Assembly (NCBI GenBank): GCA_023423415.1
Contig: JAFAFP010000151.1
Location: 1-64,000 of the forward strand
DNA from: Pseudomonadota bacterium
GTDB lineage: Bacteria > Pseudomonadota > Alphaproteobacteria > Rhizobiales > Xanthobacteraceae
Direction: 5' to 3'
Length of the DNA stretch: 64,000 bases
Shown: positions 8,342-16,461 of the stretch, one piece after another
How the letters are laid out: each line of letters opens with the position of its first letter
Numbering within the stretch: position 1 is the stretch's first letter
Translations under genes and position numbers: made by a program
Notes under the pieces: model-generated
What the model saw: only the letters and a program-made list of their open reading frames with translations
The model's database searches: none
Told to the model about the DNA's origin: nothing

Positions 8342-9241
8342 CTAGTCCCAACGCGCGAAGTCCGAATGCTGCTCGATCCATTCGCGCGGCGGCAGCGCGC
8401 CCCATCGATTGACCAGCTTGGGGTTCGACAGATCCGGCGGAACGTCGACAACGCGCGGCTCAAAGCCGTTGGTGTCGTCGATCAACTCCATTTCGGCAGA
8501 GCATTCCACCAGAAATCCGGACGAGTCGCGGTAATAAGTGAAGAGGTTGTCGCCAGCGCCGTGCCGGCCCGGTCCCCAGACCATCATTCGATCGACGGAG
8601 TCGAGTACATCGCCAAGCCGCATAAAGTCCGTGAACTGACCGAACTCCCAGCAGAAGTGATGTAGGCCCGACTTGCCTTTGGCAATGCCGACCGTGTGAT
8701 GACGATTGTCACCCGCTCGCATCCACATCAGTTCATTGTTGGTGGCGCGCTCTGAGAGCTTCAGTCCGATGGCGGCCGTCAGTTCAAGATGGACTGCCCA
8801 GGGATCGCGGGCCGCCAGGTTGACGTGATCAATGCGCTTCGGATGGATGCCGGGCCCTGGATAGCGGCGCGGCTGCGTCTCCGGTGTCGGCGTGTGCACC
8901 TCGATAATGTGTCCCTCGCTGGTGGCGAACGTCACCGACCGCCCGATACAGTCAAGCGAGGGCGTTTCACTGAGGATGCGAAGGCCCGCCTTGCGGATCG
9001 AGAAGGCCGCCTTCTCAACAGACTCTGCGGTCGGCGCCTCAAGGCCCACACTTCGCACAGTGTCAGTCGGCGCCTTGTGAAGGACCATTTCAGCATGACG
9101 CGCATTCGACGTCAGGATCGCGCGGTTGTCTGTTCGCTCGACCAGTTGCAATCCCGCGATGTCACGAGCGTCCTTTATCGCGGTATCAAGGTTGCGGACG
9201 TTGAGAGCGATGTAGCTCTGACGGTTCACAAGTGGAATCAT
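8342..9241 (-). CDS. VOC-family extradiol dioxygenase-like protein (two domains)
   Basis: A 299-residue protein with two vicinal-oxygen-chelate modules, the architecture of type I extradiol (meta-cleaving) dioxygenases such as 2,3-dihydroxybiphenyl and catechol 2,3-dioxygenases. The C-terminal module keeps the metal triad: His in RIDHVNLAARDP, His in GLHHFCWEFG and Glu in SGFLVECSAEME. Also present is the family's GPGRHGAGDNLFTYY. The ATG at 9239-9241 is preferred because it has a GAGGA site and a 40-base gap to the FAH gene; a longer in-frame start at 9352 would overlap that gene. It probably opens the ring of a catechol-type product made by the Rieske enzyme. It resembles 63013-63918 in its C-terminal motifs. 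Confidence 0.9.
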   Translation of the reverse strand: MIPLVNRQSYIALNVRNLDTAIKDARDIAGLQLVERTDNRAILTSNARHAEMVLHKAPTDTVRSVGLEAPTAESVEKAAFSIRKAGLRILSETPSLDCIGRSVTFATSEGHIIEVHTPTPETQPRRYPGPGIHPKRIDHVNLAARDPWAVHLELTAAIGLKLSERATNNELMWMRAGDNRHHTVGIAKGKSGLHHFCWEFGQFTDFMRLGDVLDSVDRMMVWGPGRHGAGDNLFTYYRDSSGFLVECSAEMELIDDTNGFEPRVVDVPPDLSNPKLVNRWGALPPREWIEQHSDFARWD

Positions 9242-9281
9242 GGGGTTCCTCAAGACAATGTTTTTGGCCGATTCAGACGGC

Positions 9282-10127
9282 TTACGCCGACTTCTCGTCA
9301 CGAATCGGATTGCTGAGAATTCCGAGGCCCTCGACCTCGACCTCACACACATCTCCGTCCTTCATGTACAGAGGCGGCTTCCGGGCAAATCCAACGCCGG
9401 AGGGAGTGCCGGTCACAATGACGTCGCCCGGTTCGAGGGTCAGCACTTCGCTGGCGAAATAGACAAGATCGGCGATGGTGAAGACCATGTCTGCCGTATT
9501 GGCGCTCTGAACAACCTGGCCGTTGAGCCGCGTCTCGAGGCGCAGCCCCGTCGCGCCCGCAGGAAGCTCATCGGCGGTTACGAATTCCGGTCCGAACGGA
9601 CCGGTTCCGTCAAAGTTCTTGCCCATGGTCCACTGCGATGACTTGAACTGATAGTCGCGAAGCGACGCGTCATTGAAGATCGAGTATCCAGCCACGTGAT
9701 CGAGTGCGCGTTCACGGCTGATGCGATGGCCACCCTTTCCAATCACGGCAGCGACCTCCCCCTCGAAATCGAGTTGCATGGACACTGACGGCCGAACGAT
9801 GGGCTGCCCATGCCCGATCAGGCTTGATGCGAAGCGCGGGAAAAACGATGGATAGTCCGGCACCGTCTTGTAGGGGCTCTCCGCGGCATGATCCGCATAG
9901 TTCAGACCCACACAGATGATCTTTGGCGGCGCTTTCAGTGGCGGGCGATACTGAAGCGTCGCCGGATCGAGAATTTCACCGTTCGCCGATTTGCCCAGCG
10001 ACCGCAACTGCTCCGGCTCCGTGGATAACAGCCGCATGAGATCGAGCTGGCCGAGATCAACAAGATCTGCCCCGCGGCGGACCGCAAGACCTTCCCGATT
10101 ACCCTGTCGATAGCTTACATAACGCAT
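9282..10127 (-). CDS. Fumarylacetoacetate hydrolase-family protein
   Basis: A 281-residue FAH-family enzyme. The N-terminal small domain (RYVSYRQGNREGLAVRRG) is followed by the catalytic core with IICVGLNYADHAAE, the metal-binding LDFEGEVAAVIGKGG and the C-terminal GDVIVTGTPSGVGFARKPP. Family members hydrolyse or decarboxylate acylpyruvates and 2-oxo-diene acids produced after ring cleavage, so it fits directly after the VOC dioxygenase. ATG at 10125-10127 has a GGAAGGTGG site; an ATG 15 bases upstream is less well placed. Candidate roles are 4-oxalocrotonate decarboxylase/hydratase-type or acylpyruvate hydrolase, which cannot be separated by eye. Confidence 0.92.
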   Translation of the reverse strand: MRYVSYRQGNREGLAVRRGADLVDLGQLDLMRLLSTEPEQLRSLGKSANGEILDPATLQYRPPLKAPPKIICVGLNYADHAAESPYKTVPDYPSFFPRFASSLIGHGQPIVRPSVSMQLDFEGEVAAVIGKGGHRISRERALDHVAGYSIFNDASLRDYQFKSSQWTMGKNFDGTGPFGPEFVTADELPAGATGLRLETRLNGQVVQSANTADMVFTIADLVYFASEVLTLEPGDVIVTGTPSGVGFARKPPLYMKDGDVCEVEVEGLGILSNPIRDEKSA

Positions 10128-10219
10128 CGTTCCACCTTCCATTCATCGAGCGCGCGAGCGTACGAGCACGCGACCGGCAAACCGCGCGCGCCTCCACCTC
10201 ATGCTTGGAAATTTTTGTC

Positions 10220-10240
10220 AGCGACGGCTAAGCCGTCGCT
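10220..10240. terminator. Intercistronic hairpin between the YdhR-like and FAH genes
   Basis: AGCGACGGCT (10220-10229) and AGCCGTCGCT (10231-10240) pair perfectly around one base. A second inverted repeat (ACTGAGCG/CGCTCAGT, 10254-10280) spans the upstream stop codon. No T run follows, so an mRNA-processing or stability element, or partial attenuation of the operon, is as likely as termination. Confidence 0.4.
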
Positions 10241-10275
10241 CACCTTTACAGTGACTGAGCGTCCTGAATGCGCGC

Positions 10276-10587
10276 TCAGTCCAGTACCGTTACCTTGCCA
10301 CCAGGGTTGTCGGTGATAGCAAACGTCCTGAAATACTCGATCTCGGGATACATCCCGTACCGCTCAACGATTCCATCAAGCCATGGGCCTTGATAAAATC
10401 GCTTCGCATCTTCGATCGATTCCCACTGATAGACACCACCAGCGGTGCCGGTTTCACTCCAGACGAACTGCTTGCGGATAAGCCCCTTCGCTTCGCCGAA
10501 GCCTTTGGCGATCTTCTTGAAGTGTTCCCGGCAGGCCTCACGTCCGATATGGCCTGGCAGCTTGTAACGAACGATCGCAGTAATCAT
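10276..10587 (-). CDS. Small ferredoxin-like-fold monooxygenase/EthD-like protein (YdhR type)
   Basis: A 103-residue protein opening MITAIVRYKLPGHIGREACREHF. The pattern of a first beta strand, helix and later VYQWESIEDAKRFYQGPW matches YdhR/putative mono-oxygenase and EthD-type dimeric alpha-beta barrels. These small proteins occur in aromatic pathways as accessory monooxygenases, isomerases or lactone-handling enzymes. The start ATG 10585-10587 has a GGAGAAG site, and the gene follows the Rieske gene by 45 bases in the same operon. No catalytic residue can be assigned with confidence. Confidence 0.75.
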   Translation of the reverse strand: MITAIVRYKLPGHIGREACREHFKKIAKGFGEAKGLIRKQFVWSETGTAGGVYQWESIEDAKRFYQGPWLDGIVERYGMYPEIEYFRTFAITDNPGGKVTVLD

Positions 10588-10632
10588 CCTACTTCTCCGT
10601 TGGATTTGAATCGCATCCCGTTGCTTACGCGA

Positions 10633-11799
10633 TCAGAAACCAAGCTCCGGTGGCTCGCCATTGTATTCAAAGTTCTTAGTGGGTTTATCTCGCGCGATCG
10701 CTTCCAACTCGCGGTCAAACAAACGCCGCATCCGCACAATGCAGACATCGGTTCGCCCCAGATGCTCGATGCTGCGATCTGCGATCCAGCCTTGCCCGCC
10801 CTGAGCCACCGCATCCTCAATCAGCAGGAAGCGTGGATGTTCACGGAAATCCTCTAGCACCGCTTTCCCGTCAAGAATTTCCCGCGCGATTTCAGGAATC
10901 TTTCTGGCCGCCTTGATACGCGCTTCATTCTCCTCACGAGCCTTGTTGTAGGCCGGAAGATCTGCCTTCGGCACACGCGCGAATTGCGTCATGAACAGGA
11001 TATGATTTTCATCGTCGGTCGGCACCAGCGTCAGGTACGAATCGCGCCAACCACCGAACGGCAAGCCGCCAAACGGCGGAATGATGATCCGCATCGTGTT
11101 CGGGAAGAGATAAAATGTCGAACGACGCTTCCCTTCTCCAACACGGCTATAGCGAACCATACCGAACGGCATCTCCTCGGCGGACGTCTCAGGAATACGG
11201 ATCTCGTCACGCCCCAGCGCATTGTGTGATCCGCTCGGGCTATGGACGAACGACAGATGCGCCTCGTCGGCCTGATTTTCGTACGTCTGGAACCAGTTAC
11301 ATGGAAACTCTTCCATTATGTTTTCGACGACGCCTTCGCCTTCGAATTCCGGGAAGGGCGGAAATGCCGGCGGCTCACCCTCGCCGAAATAGGCGTAGAT
11401 CAAGCCCAGATGCTCGCGAGTAGGATAAGCCGCGATCCGTACACCAGGAGCGGGGCCAGACGGAACTTCACCAGGCCGCTCGACGCATGCTCCGTTACCG
11501 TCAAAGGTCCAGCCATGATAGAAGCAGCGGATGCAATCGCCGCGAACCCATCCGGTCGACAGTTGCGTATTCCGGTGGGCGCAACGGTGATCGACAACGA
11601 AAGCCGTTCCGGACTCACCGCGATAAAGCGTGAATTTCTCGCCCATGATCAGAATCGGACGCGCGGTCCCGGACGCCAACTCTTTCGACATGTAAACCGG
11701 TTGCCAGAACTTCCGGAGAAATCGTCCTCCTACCGTGTTCGGGCCAGCAAGCGCGTAGTCCATGCTCTTGCTTTTTAACTGCGTTGTCCGCGCATCCAT
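10633..11799 (-). CDS. Rieske non-heme iron oxygenase, alpha subunit
   Basis: A 388-residue terminal oxygenase. The Rieske [2Fe-2S] centre is complete: C73-A-H75 and C92-F-Y-H95 (CAHR, then CFYHGW). The mononuclear iron site motif N175-Q-A-D178-E-A-H181-L-S-F-V-H186 is also complete, including the bridging Asp. Length and the single-subunit form match VanA/phthalate 4,5-dioxygenase-like monooxygenases and demethylases. The ATG at 11797-11799 has a CGGAGGAAG ribosome site and is preferred over an upstream GTG/ATG region. The electron donor is probably the VanB-type reductase encoded divergently at 13238-14206. It is the head of the minus-strand operon to 6205; the substrate is unknown. Confidence 0.95.
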   Translation of the reverse strand: MDARTTQLKSKSMDYALAGPNTVGGRFLRKFWQPVYMSKELASGTARPILIMGEKFTLYRGESGTAFVVDHRCAHRNTQLSTGWVRGDCIRCFYHGWTFDGNGACVERPGEVPSGPAPGVRIAAYPTREHLGLIYAYFGEGEPPAFPPFPEFEGEGVVENIMEEFPCNWFQTYENQADEAHLSFVHSPSGSHNALGRDEIRIPETSAEEMPFGMVRYSRVGEGKRRSTFYLFPNTMRIIIPPFGGLPFGGWRDSYLTLVPTDDENHILFMTQFARVPKADLPAYNKAREENEARIKAARKIPEIAREILDGKAVLEDFREHPRFLLIEDAVAQGGQGWIADRSIEHLGRTDVCIVRMRRLFDRELEAIARDKPTKNFEYNGEPPELGF

Positions 11800-11878
11800 G
11801 ATCTTCCTCCGCTCTTCGCAATTGTTGAAGGCGATATGCACCACCTCTCAATTGGAAAAGTTACAGGGAGCGCACGCT

Positions 11879-11896
11879 GGCGGATAGACATCCGCC
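11879..11896. promoter_or_regulatory. Small hairpin upstream of the Rieske operon
   Basis: GGCGGAT (11879-11885), loop AGAC, ATCCGCC (11890-11896) form a perfect 7-bp stem-loop. It lies between the LysR stop (12022) and the Rieske start (11799). It could end the regulator transcript or sit in the leader of the Rieske transcript. Confidence 0.35.
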
Positions 11897-12021
11897 GCTG
11901 ACATTTACGCAGCAATTTATAGCGAGTCAGGTATGAATGAGAGCGTGAGGTTTTCCGGCCCTCACCTTGATATCAGCACAGCAATCTTGTGGGCGATCCT
12001 GATCACCAACCGGAAATCGTC

Positions 12022-12999
12022 TTAGCCGCCATGAAGGCGATTGCCCCTCTTCTTCGTTTTGCTTGTCGACACAGATGAACTCTGCGCAGTCACCTTCTTC
12101 AAACAATTGATGAAGAGCGTCTCTGCGACGCTCACCCGCCGAGAGCGCAAGCGGGCGACGCATACGGCCCATGGTGACAGTTCGTCCGTAATCGGAAGGC
12201 AGCGCACGAGATTCGCTTCGCGATCCAGCCATCGCGCCAAGGCCGCAGGCAGCGCCGTCAGCATATTCGCATCGCGCACAAGACTGATGATGTAGTGCAA
12301 CTCGAGCGCCTCGACGATGACGGGATTCCTGTTCTCAGAATGCATCATCAAATTGCGCTCGACGGCCCGCCGCGTGGACGTCTCGATCGGCATCAGGACC
12401 CATCGCTCGCCTGCCAGATCCGCCCAATCGGCCCTCTTGCGGCGCGTCAATGGATGCCCCGGCGGAGCAACAACTACAGCATGCTCATTGTAGAGAACCT
12501 CGACGATGAGTTCCTCATTGCTGAACTTTCGGATGTCCAGATGAGTGATGATGATGTCACAGCGGCCATTGATCATGTCCGCAATCAATCCATCAGCAAA
12601 ATTGCTCTGCAGCCGGATAGTCAGTTTTGGCGCTTGTTCGGTTGCTAGCATCACCGCCTCCGCCAGCAATTTTGGAGAAAACGCGCCCATCATTCCGACA
12701 TTGAGCGCCCCTCCGACGCCGCGCGACAGCGCGTCGAAATCCGCCTCGGCGCGGTCGATCTGCCCCAGTATTTGTTCCGCGTGCCAAATGAGGGTCTGAC
12801 CCAGCGATGTTGGCACCACGCGCCGGGTTGTGCGTTCGAACAAGCTCGCGCCCACCAGATCCTCAATTTCACTCAACCCGCGGGAGATCGCGGATTGCGA
12901 TGTGTGCAGAATTTCGGCGCTGCGGCTGATGCTGAGTTCACGACCGAGAGTTTCGATCAGCCGGAAATGTCGAACCGTCAACTTCTGTTTGAACTTCAC
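12022..12999 (-). CDS. LysR-family transcriptional regulator
   Basis: A 325-residue LysR protein. The N-terminal winged helix-turn-helix (residues about 10-70: RHFRLIETLGRELSISRSAE, then SQSAISRGLSEIEDLVGASLF) is followed by a linker helix and a substrate-binding domain with LNVGMMGAFSPKLLAEAV. The GalR/PcaQ-like flavour (QKLTVRHFRLI) is typical of regulators of aromatic catabolism. Start is GTG at 12997-12999. It lies between the Rieske operon, on the same strand, and the divergent reductase gene; the intergenic 13000-13237 contains a LysR-like dyad at 13053-13068. It likely activates both arms in response to a pathway intermediate. Confidence 0.93.
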   Translation of the reverse strand: MKFKQKLTVRHFRLIETLGRELSISRSAEILHTSQSAISRGLSEIEDLVGASLFERTTRRVVPTSLGQTLIWHAEQILGQIDRAEADFDALSRGVGGALNVGMMGAFSPKLLAEAVMLATEQAPKLTIRLQSNFADGLIADMINGRCDIIITHLDIRKFSNEELIVEVLYNEHAVVVAPPGHPLTRRKRADWADLAGERWVLMPIETSTRRAVERNLMMHSENRNPVIVEALELHYIISLVRDANMLTALPAALARWLDREANLVRCLPITDELSPWAVCVARLRSRRVSVAETLFINCLKKVTAQSSSVSTSKTKKRGNRLHGG

Positions 13000-13052
13000 A
13001 GGCCACCACCATGTTCACGGTTCAACTTCACATGCCCCTCGTTCCGCCATCC

Positions 13053-13068
13053 ATACCGGGACTGGTAT
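13053..13068. promoter_or_regulatory. Candidate LysR-binding dyad
   Basis: ATACC-N6-GGTAT is an interrupted palindrome of the T-N11-A class bound by LysR regulators. It sits in the divergent intergenic region, about 55 bases from the LysR start and 170 from the reductase start. Assignment to this regulator is inferred from position. Confidence 0.5.
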
Positions 13069-13237
13069 AAGTCTTTGCGAAAATGTCAAACGACGCAAGG
13101 TTCACTCCGGACACGATCAACGTATACTTTTTCCACATAAGCGGCAGAGGCGCACTCGTTCCGTTCCAACTGAACAGCGGGAGTGCCGGCTGTTTGTGTT
13201 TGCCACAGCGGCTCAGCGACCAGTGGAGAGCGCCCTC

Positions 13238-14206
13238 GTGACTGCACCGTTTACGTTTATTGAGTTGTCGATTGGCGAAATTCGTCACGAGGCTGTCGAC
13301 GTAGTATCGTTCGAGTTGTTGCCCCGCCCTGGCGTTGAACTCCCCGCCTTTACGGCAGGCGCGCATATTGACGTTCATCTTCCGGGCCTCATCGTTCGCA
13401 GCTATTCGCTGCTGAATGACCAAAGGGAGCGAGATCGTTACGTTATCGCGGTTCGAAAGGAAACTTCCGGCCGGGGCGGCTCTCTCTATATGCATGAGCA
13501 GCTTGTCCAGGGAGGCAAGCTGACAATCAGCTCCCCCAAAAACAACTTTCCACTCGTTGAGAACGGCTCGCATGTTGTCTTTATAGCTGGCGGCATCGGT
13601 ATCACGCCGATCTGGAGCATGATCCAGCGATTGCAGGAACTAGAGCGATCCTGGGAGCTTCACTATTGCGCCCGCAGTTCCCGCCACGCTGCTCTTTATG
13701 ACAAGCTGATGCAGCTTGGTGCGCAGCGGCCTGAATCCGTCCACTTCCATTTCGACGAGGGTCGCGCCGACAAGATGGTGAATGTCGCCTCGCTCATCGC
13801 AGAAGTCCGCCCAGATGCGCATCTCTATTGCTGCGGTCCATCTGGGATGATGACGGCGTTTAAAGAGGCGACGGCGGATTGGCAGGCCGACCACGTTCAT
13901 ACCGAGTATTTTTCGGCTGGTTCGCAGGAAAAAGCGAAAGGCGGATTTGAAGTCGAGCTGGCCCGGTCTGGTCGGACGATCAACGTCGGACACGACCAAA
14001 GTATTCTTGATGCGCTCATCGCTGCAGGCCTCGACGCGCCCCATTCTTGCAAGGAGGGCGTATGTGGAAACTGTGAAACACGCGTGATTGCAGGAACTCC
14101 GGATCACCGCGATCTGGTTCTCACTGCAAAGGAACGGGAAAGTGGCCAGACCATGATGATTTGCTGTTCCGGATGCGTGGGTGAGAAACTCGTTCTTGAT
14201 TTTTGA
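13238..14206 (+). CDS. VanB-type oxygenase reductase (FAD/NAD(P)H plus C-terminal [2Fe-2S] ferredoxin)
   Basis: A 322-residue reductase of the phthalate dioxygenase reductase/VanB family. Order of domains: FAD-binding barrel with RSYSLLN, nucleotide-binding domain with AGGIGITPIWSMI, then a plant-type ferredoxin with C271, C276, C279 (CKEGVCGNC) and a fourth Cys at 309/310. It passes electrons from NAD(P)H to a Rieske oxygenase, most plausibly the one at 10633-11799. The frame stays open for 136 codons upstream, but that part is not protein-like. GTG at 13238 is chosen because it begins exactly at the family N-terminus and has GGAGAG 8 bases ahead. The VOC gene at 14249 follows it. Confidence 0.93.
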   Translation: MTAPFTFIELSIGEIRHEAVDVVSFELLPRPGVELPAFTAGAHIDVHLPGLIVRSYSLLNDQRERDRYVIAVRKETSGRGGSLYMHEQLVQGGKLTISSPKNNFPLVENGSHVVFIAGGIGITPIWSMIQRLQELERSWELHYCARSSRHAALYDKLMQLGAQRPESVHFHFDEGRADKMVNVASLIAEVRPDAHLYCCGPSGMMTAFKEATADWQADHVHTEYFSAGSQEKAKGGFEVELARSGRTINVGHDQSILDALIAAGLDAPHSCKEGVCGNCETRVIAGTPDHRDLVLTAKERESGQTMMICCSGCVGEKLVLDF

Positions 14207-14248
14207 CGCAACGGCGCAATTTTACATTCCATCGAAAGAATACAGCAC

Positions 14249-15205
14249 ATGACAAGCATTCGCTCCCTGTCCAGCACCCCTCACCGGCGCCCAGGCATGT
14301 TGGGCGTCCATTCTGTCCGGGACTTTCATTTTTCCGTTCCGGACTTGAGCGTGGCCGACCGTTTCTACAAAGCATTCGGTCTTGATGTGCGATCAGACGG
14401 CGATCGACTCGATCTATTTACCCACGGGCATGAGCAACGGTGGGGCTCTATCGGCGAAGGAATTCGTAAGAAGTTCGGTTTCATCTCCTTCGGTATATAC
14501 GAGGAGGACGAACATCCATTCAAACGACGGCTCGAAGAGCTCTCGATTGACCGGATGGACCCGCCGGCTGGCTTCGATTCAAATGGGATATGGTTCAGAG
14601 ATCTGGACGGCAATCCGATTGAGATCAGAGTGGCTGAGAAGACTGCTCCGGATGAAAAGGCCATCGTCAGCAACCCTTCCGGATTGCCCAATCTGCGTAA
14701 CGCGCCAAGCCGCAGCCAGGCGCCGCTCGTGTACCCACGACGTCTAGCGCACATTCTGCTCTTTACACGGGATATATCGAAGACGATCGCTTTCTATGAG
14801 CGCGTGCTTGGCATGCGCCTGTCCGACCGCAGTGGCGAAATCATCGCATTCATGCATGGGATCCATGGCAGCGATCACCACATGGTGGCCTTTGCAAAAT
14901 CAGATGCGCCGGGCCTTCATCATCTGAGTTGGGACGTCGGTTCAATCAACGATGTCGGCTTCGGTGCGAAGCAGATGGTCGAAAAAGGCTATGTGGATGG
15001 CTGGGGACTCGGACGGCATGTCCTCGGCTCCAACTACTTTCATTATGTCCGAGATCCCTGGGGCAGCTACTCGGAATATTCCTGCGATATCGACTACATC
15101 CCTGCTGATGTCGACTGGATTGGACAAGACCACCCGCCGGAGGACTCGTTCTATGTCTGGGGACCAAATCCGCCGGAGGACTTTGCCTTTAATCACGAAG
15201 CATAG
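14249..15205 (+). CDS. VOC-family extradiol dioxygenase-like protein (two domains)
   Basis: A 318-residue protein with two VOC modules. The first runs from VHSVRDFHFSVPDLSVADRFY; the second from RLAHILLFTRDISKTIAFYERVLG. Metal-binding candidates are His in RLAHILLF, His in PGLHHLSWDVG and Glu in GSYSEYSCDID, so the triad is retained in the C-terminal module. Motif GLGRHVLGSNYFHYVRDPWG corresponds to the GPGRHG...FYYFRDP region of extradiol dioxygenases. It lies 42 bases after the reductase gene and is presumably co-transcribed. It is a second ring-cleavage candidate in the Rieske block, distinct in sequence from 8342-9241. Confidence 0.88.
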   Translation: MTSIRSLSSTPHRRPGMLGVHSVRDFHFSVPDLSVADRFYKAFGLDVRSDGDRLDLFTHGHEQRWGSIGEGIRKKFGFISFGIYEEDEHPFKRRLEELSIDRMDPPAGFDSNGIWFRDLDGNPIEIRVAEKTAPDEKAIVSNPSGLPNLRNAPSRSQAPLVYPRRLAHILLFTRDISKTIAFYERVLGMRLSDRSGEIIAFMHGIHGSDHHMVAFAKSDAPGLHHLSWDVGSINDVGFGAKQMVEKGYVDGWGLGRHVLGSNYFHYVRDPWGSYSEYSCDIDYIPADVDWIGQDHPPEDSFYVWGPNPPEDFAFNHEA

Positions 15206-15253
15206 ACATTCTTACAAGAAACCTATTAACGCCATGGAGAATGATCGTACAGT

Positions 15254-15280
15254 CGACACCTCATTCCGGCAGAGGTGTCG
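15254..15280 (+). terminator. Hairpin after the reductase-VOC operon
   Basis: CGACACCTC (15254-15262) and GAGGTGTCG (15272-15280) form a perfect 9-bp stem with a 9-base loop, 49 bases after the VOC stop codon. The downstream bases are not T-rich, so it is a likely but not classic terminator. It also marks where decayed DNA begins. Confidence 0.5.
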
Positions 15281-15421
15281 GCTGAAAAACAGAACATGGC
15301 GCTCACTGTCAGCGCATATGCGGGGAATCGATTCGCCGGAATGCGCAAGTGCAGCGCCGAGTCCGGCATTGGTGTTCCCAACTCAACCCTTGCCGGATGT
15401 CACGACCAGGATCTTTGCCAT
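15281..15421 (-). pseudogene. minD: MinD N-terminal remnant
   Basis: On the minus strand ATG at 15419-15421 opens MAKILVVTSGKG, then a TGA stop at codon 13 (15383-15385) and VGNTNAGLGAALAHSGES. This is the deviant-Walker start of MinD (normally SGKGGVGKTT...AALGAALA), the ATPase that positions the division inhibitor MinC. Gly14-Lys-Thr is altered to an in-frame stop plus VGNT. Some codons are missing after GES, and a later MinD-like piece (ERHVLFF) follows directly. Nothing of the remaining 200-plus residues is present. It directly follows the MinC remnant, in the natural minC-minD order. Confidence 0.8.
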
Positions 15422-15435
15422 TTCGCGGCCTTTCT

Positions 15436-15795
15436 CTATCGTGAGTGCAGTGCCGTGATCACCAGCGTGGTGACGTCGAGCCATGCTTGCATAGCGCGGT
15501 CACGAAGCGTGGCATCGATCTCTCGACGATTCTGTAGTCGCCATCAATGGCGAGCAGGCCGACCTCGATTTTCTGACAGAAGATGCGAGCGCCGGCGTTA
15601 CCCGTGCTGCCGGCCACGGCGCGGCCACGGAGTGTTCTGTAGATGTGAATGGAACCACCCGCACCGACCTTCGTTCCCGATGTTGCCGACCTGAGTACGC
15701 TGACATATCCATCCGGAAAAAATCGACTGACCCGAGCGCACGGACGTTACACGTCGGTAACAGCAAGAAATCTCCATCAGTGTCGTTCCCGACCC
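15436..15795 (-). pseudogene. minC: MinC C-terminal domain remnant
   Basis: Minus-strand pieces in shifting frames read VRSGQSIF, GAGGSIHIYRTLRGRAVAG, then STGNAGARIFCQKIEVGLLA and IDGDYRIVE. These are the conserved right-handed beta-helix segments of the MinC C-terminal domain (family pattern GSIH-Y-LRGR--AG, ARIFC--LEAEL-AI-G-Y). A frameshift after SIF and further changes near 15500 break it, and the N-terminal FtsZ-inhibiting domain is absent. Presumably an intact minCDE set exists elsewhere in the genome. Confidence 0.82.
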
Positions 15796-15939
15796 CCACG
15801 GTCGCGCTCGCCGGATGCAACCTTGCTTGGAGAATGTTGGATCGCAGTTCCGCTCCCTCCGCCAGCGCCCAGGAAATCTCTTTCTCTGGTCTTTGCGCGT
15901 GCCGCAGGCAACGCAGAAACGCGGGCATTTTTAACGTCA

Positions 15940-16160
15940 GCTCTGCACCCGCAACAGGCCAATTGCCCAATTTCATTCTCCGAACGGGCAATATTCTCTC
16001 ACCTGTGAACTCGCTGGAAAAAGTGCTGAGGTTGGCAGCCTGCAAGATCAATGACCTACAGAGGCCCGCGAGCCCAACGGTTGGAATCTCTGTCGGAGAG
16101 GGAAACGGCTGCCGAACTTTGCCAACGATTATTGGACTCCCGTCCCTGCCCTTCCGCCAG
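15940..16160. repeat. Diverged non-coding repeat, copy B
   Basis: Second copy of the sequence at 118-340, same orientation. Shared landmarks in order: TTCATTCTCC, ATTCTCTCA, CTGTGAACT, GCTGGAA, GCTGAGGTT versus ACTGAGGTT, TTGGAATCTCTGTCG and CGAACTTTG. It is surrounded by decayed DNA, as is copy A. The two copies bracket the whole Rieske block (2517-15205). Confidence 0.75.
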
Positions 16161-16274
16161 CGGCCTTTCAACCACGCGCTCTCTCCCAGCTCCCCCTGAC
16201 TAGAAGCCGTGTATTTGGCAGATCCTAAAAGCGAGCTCTGCATCTCTCGCAAACCGGCAAGCGCTTCCGACATT

Positions 16275-16315
16275 CTCTGAAGCCGATTTTCCTCTGAAGC
16301 CGATTTTCTCTGAAG
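16275..16315. repeat. Short tandem repeat, 17-bp unit
   Basis: CTCTGAAGCCGATTTTC occurs twice head to tail (16275-16291, 16292-16308), followed by a partial third copy (TCTGAAG, 16309-16315). It lies in non-coding decayed DNA. Replication slippage is the simplest origin. Confidence 0.75.
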
Positions 16316-16429
16316 TTGGACTCGTGCCAAAAGTTTCAGATCCTTCGGGGAACTAGGCCAATTCAGCGTTGCTCCTTCGCTCCAGTTGGAATCTGACCCG
16401 CTCGGGCAACGGTGGTTCAGAAAAGGAGT

Positions 16430-16461
16430 GTTCTCGGTTCGAATCCTATCACTCCAGACAA
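16430..16461 (+). other. tRNA 3'-end-like fragment (uncertain)
   Basis: GGTTCGAATCC at 16437-16447 lies between GGAGTG (about 16426-16431) and CACTCC (16452-16457), which together resemble a T loop flanked by an acceptor-like stem. There is no CCA end, no paired T stem and no tRNA body upstream. It may be a tRNA-derived remnant left by an old integration or duplication event, or coincidence. Confidence 0.3.

Noticed and set aside
12830..13237. 136-codon N-terminal extension of the VanB-type reductase
   Set aside because: The extension overlaps the LysR start and has no conserved content; GTG 13238 with a ribosome site marks the family start.
16430..16461. Attachment site matching the tRNA-Ser 3' end at 1-39
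   Set aside because: The match is limited to the GGTTCGAATCC T-loop consensus common to all tRNAs, and no integrase was found. Listed only as an uncertain fragment.
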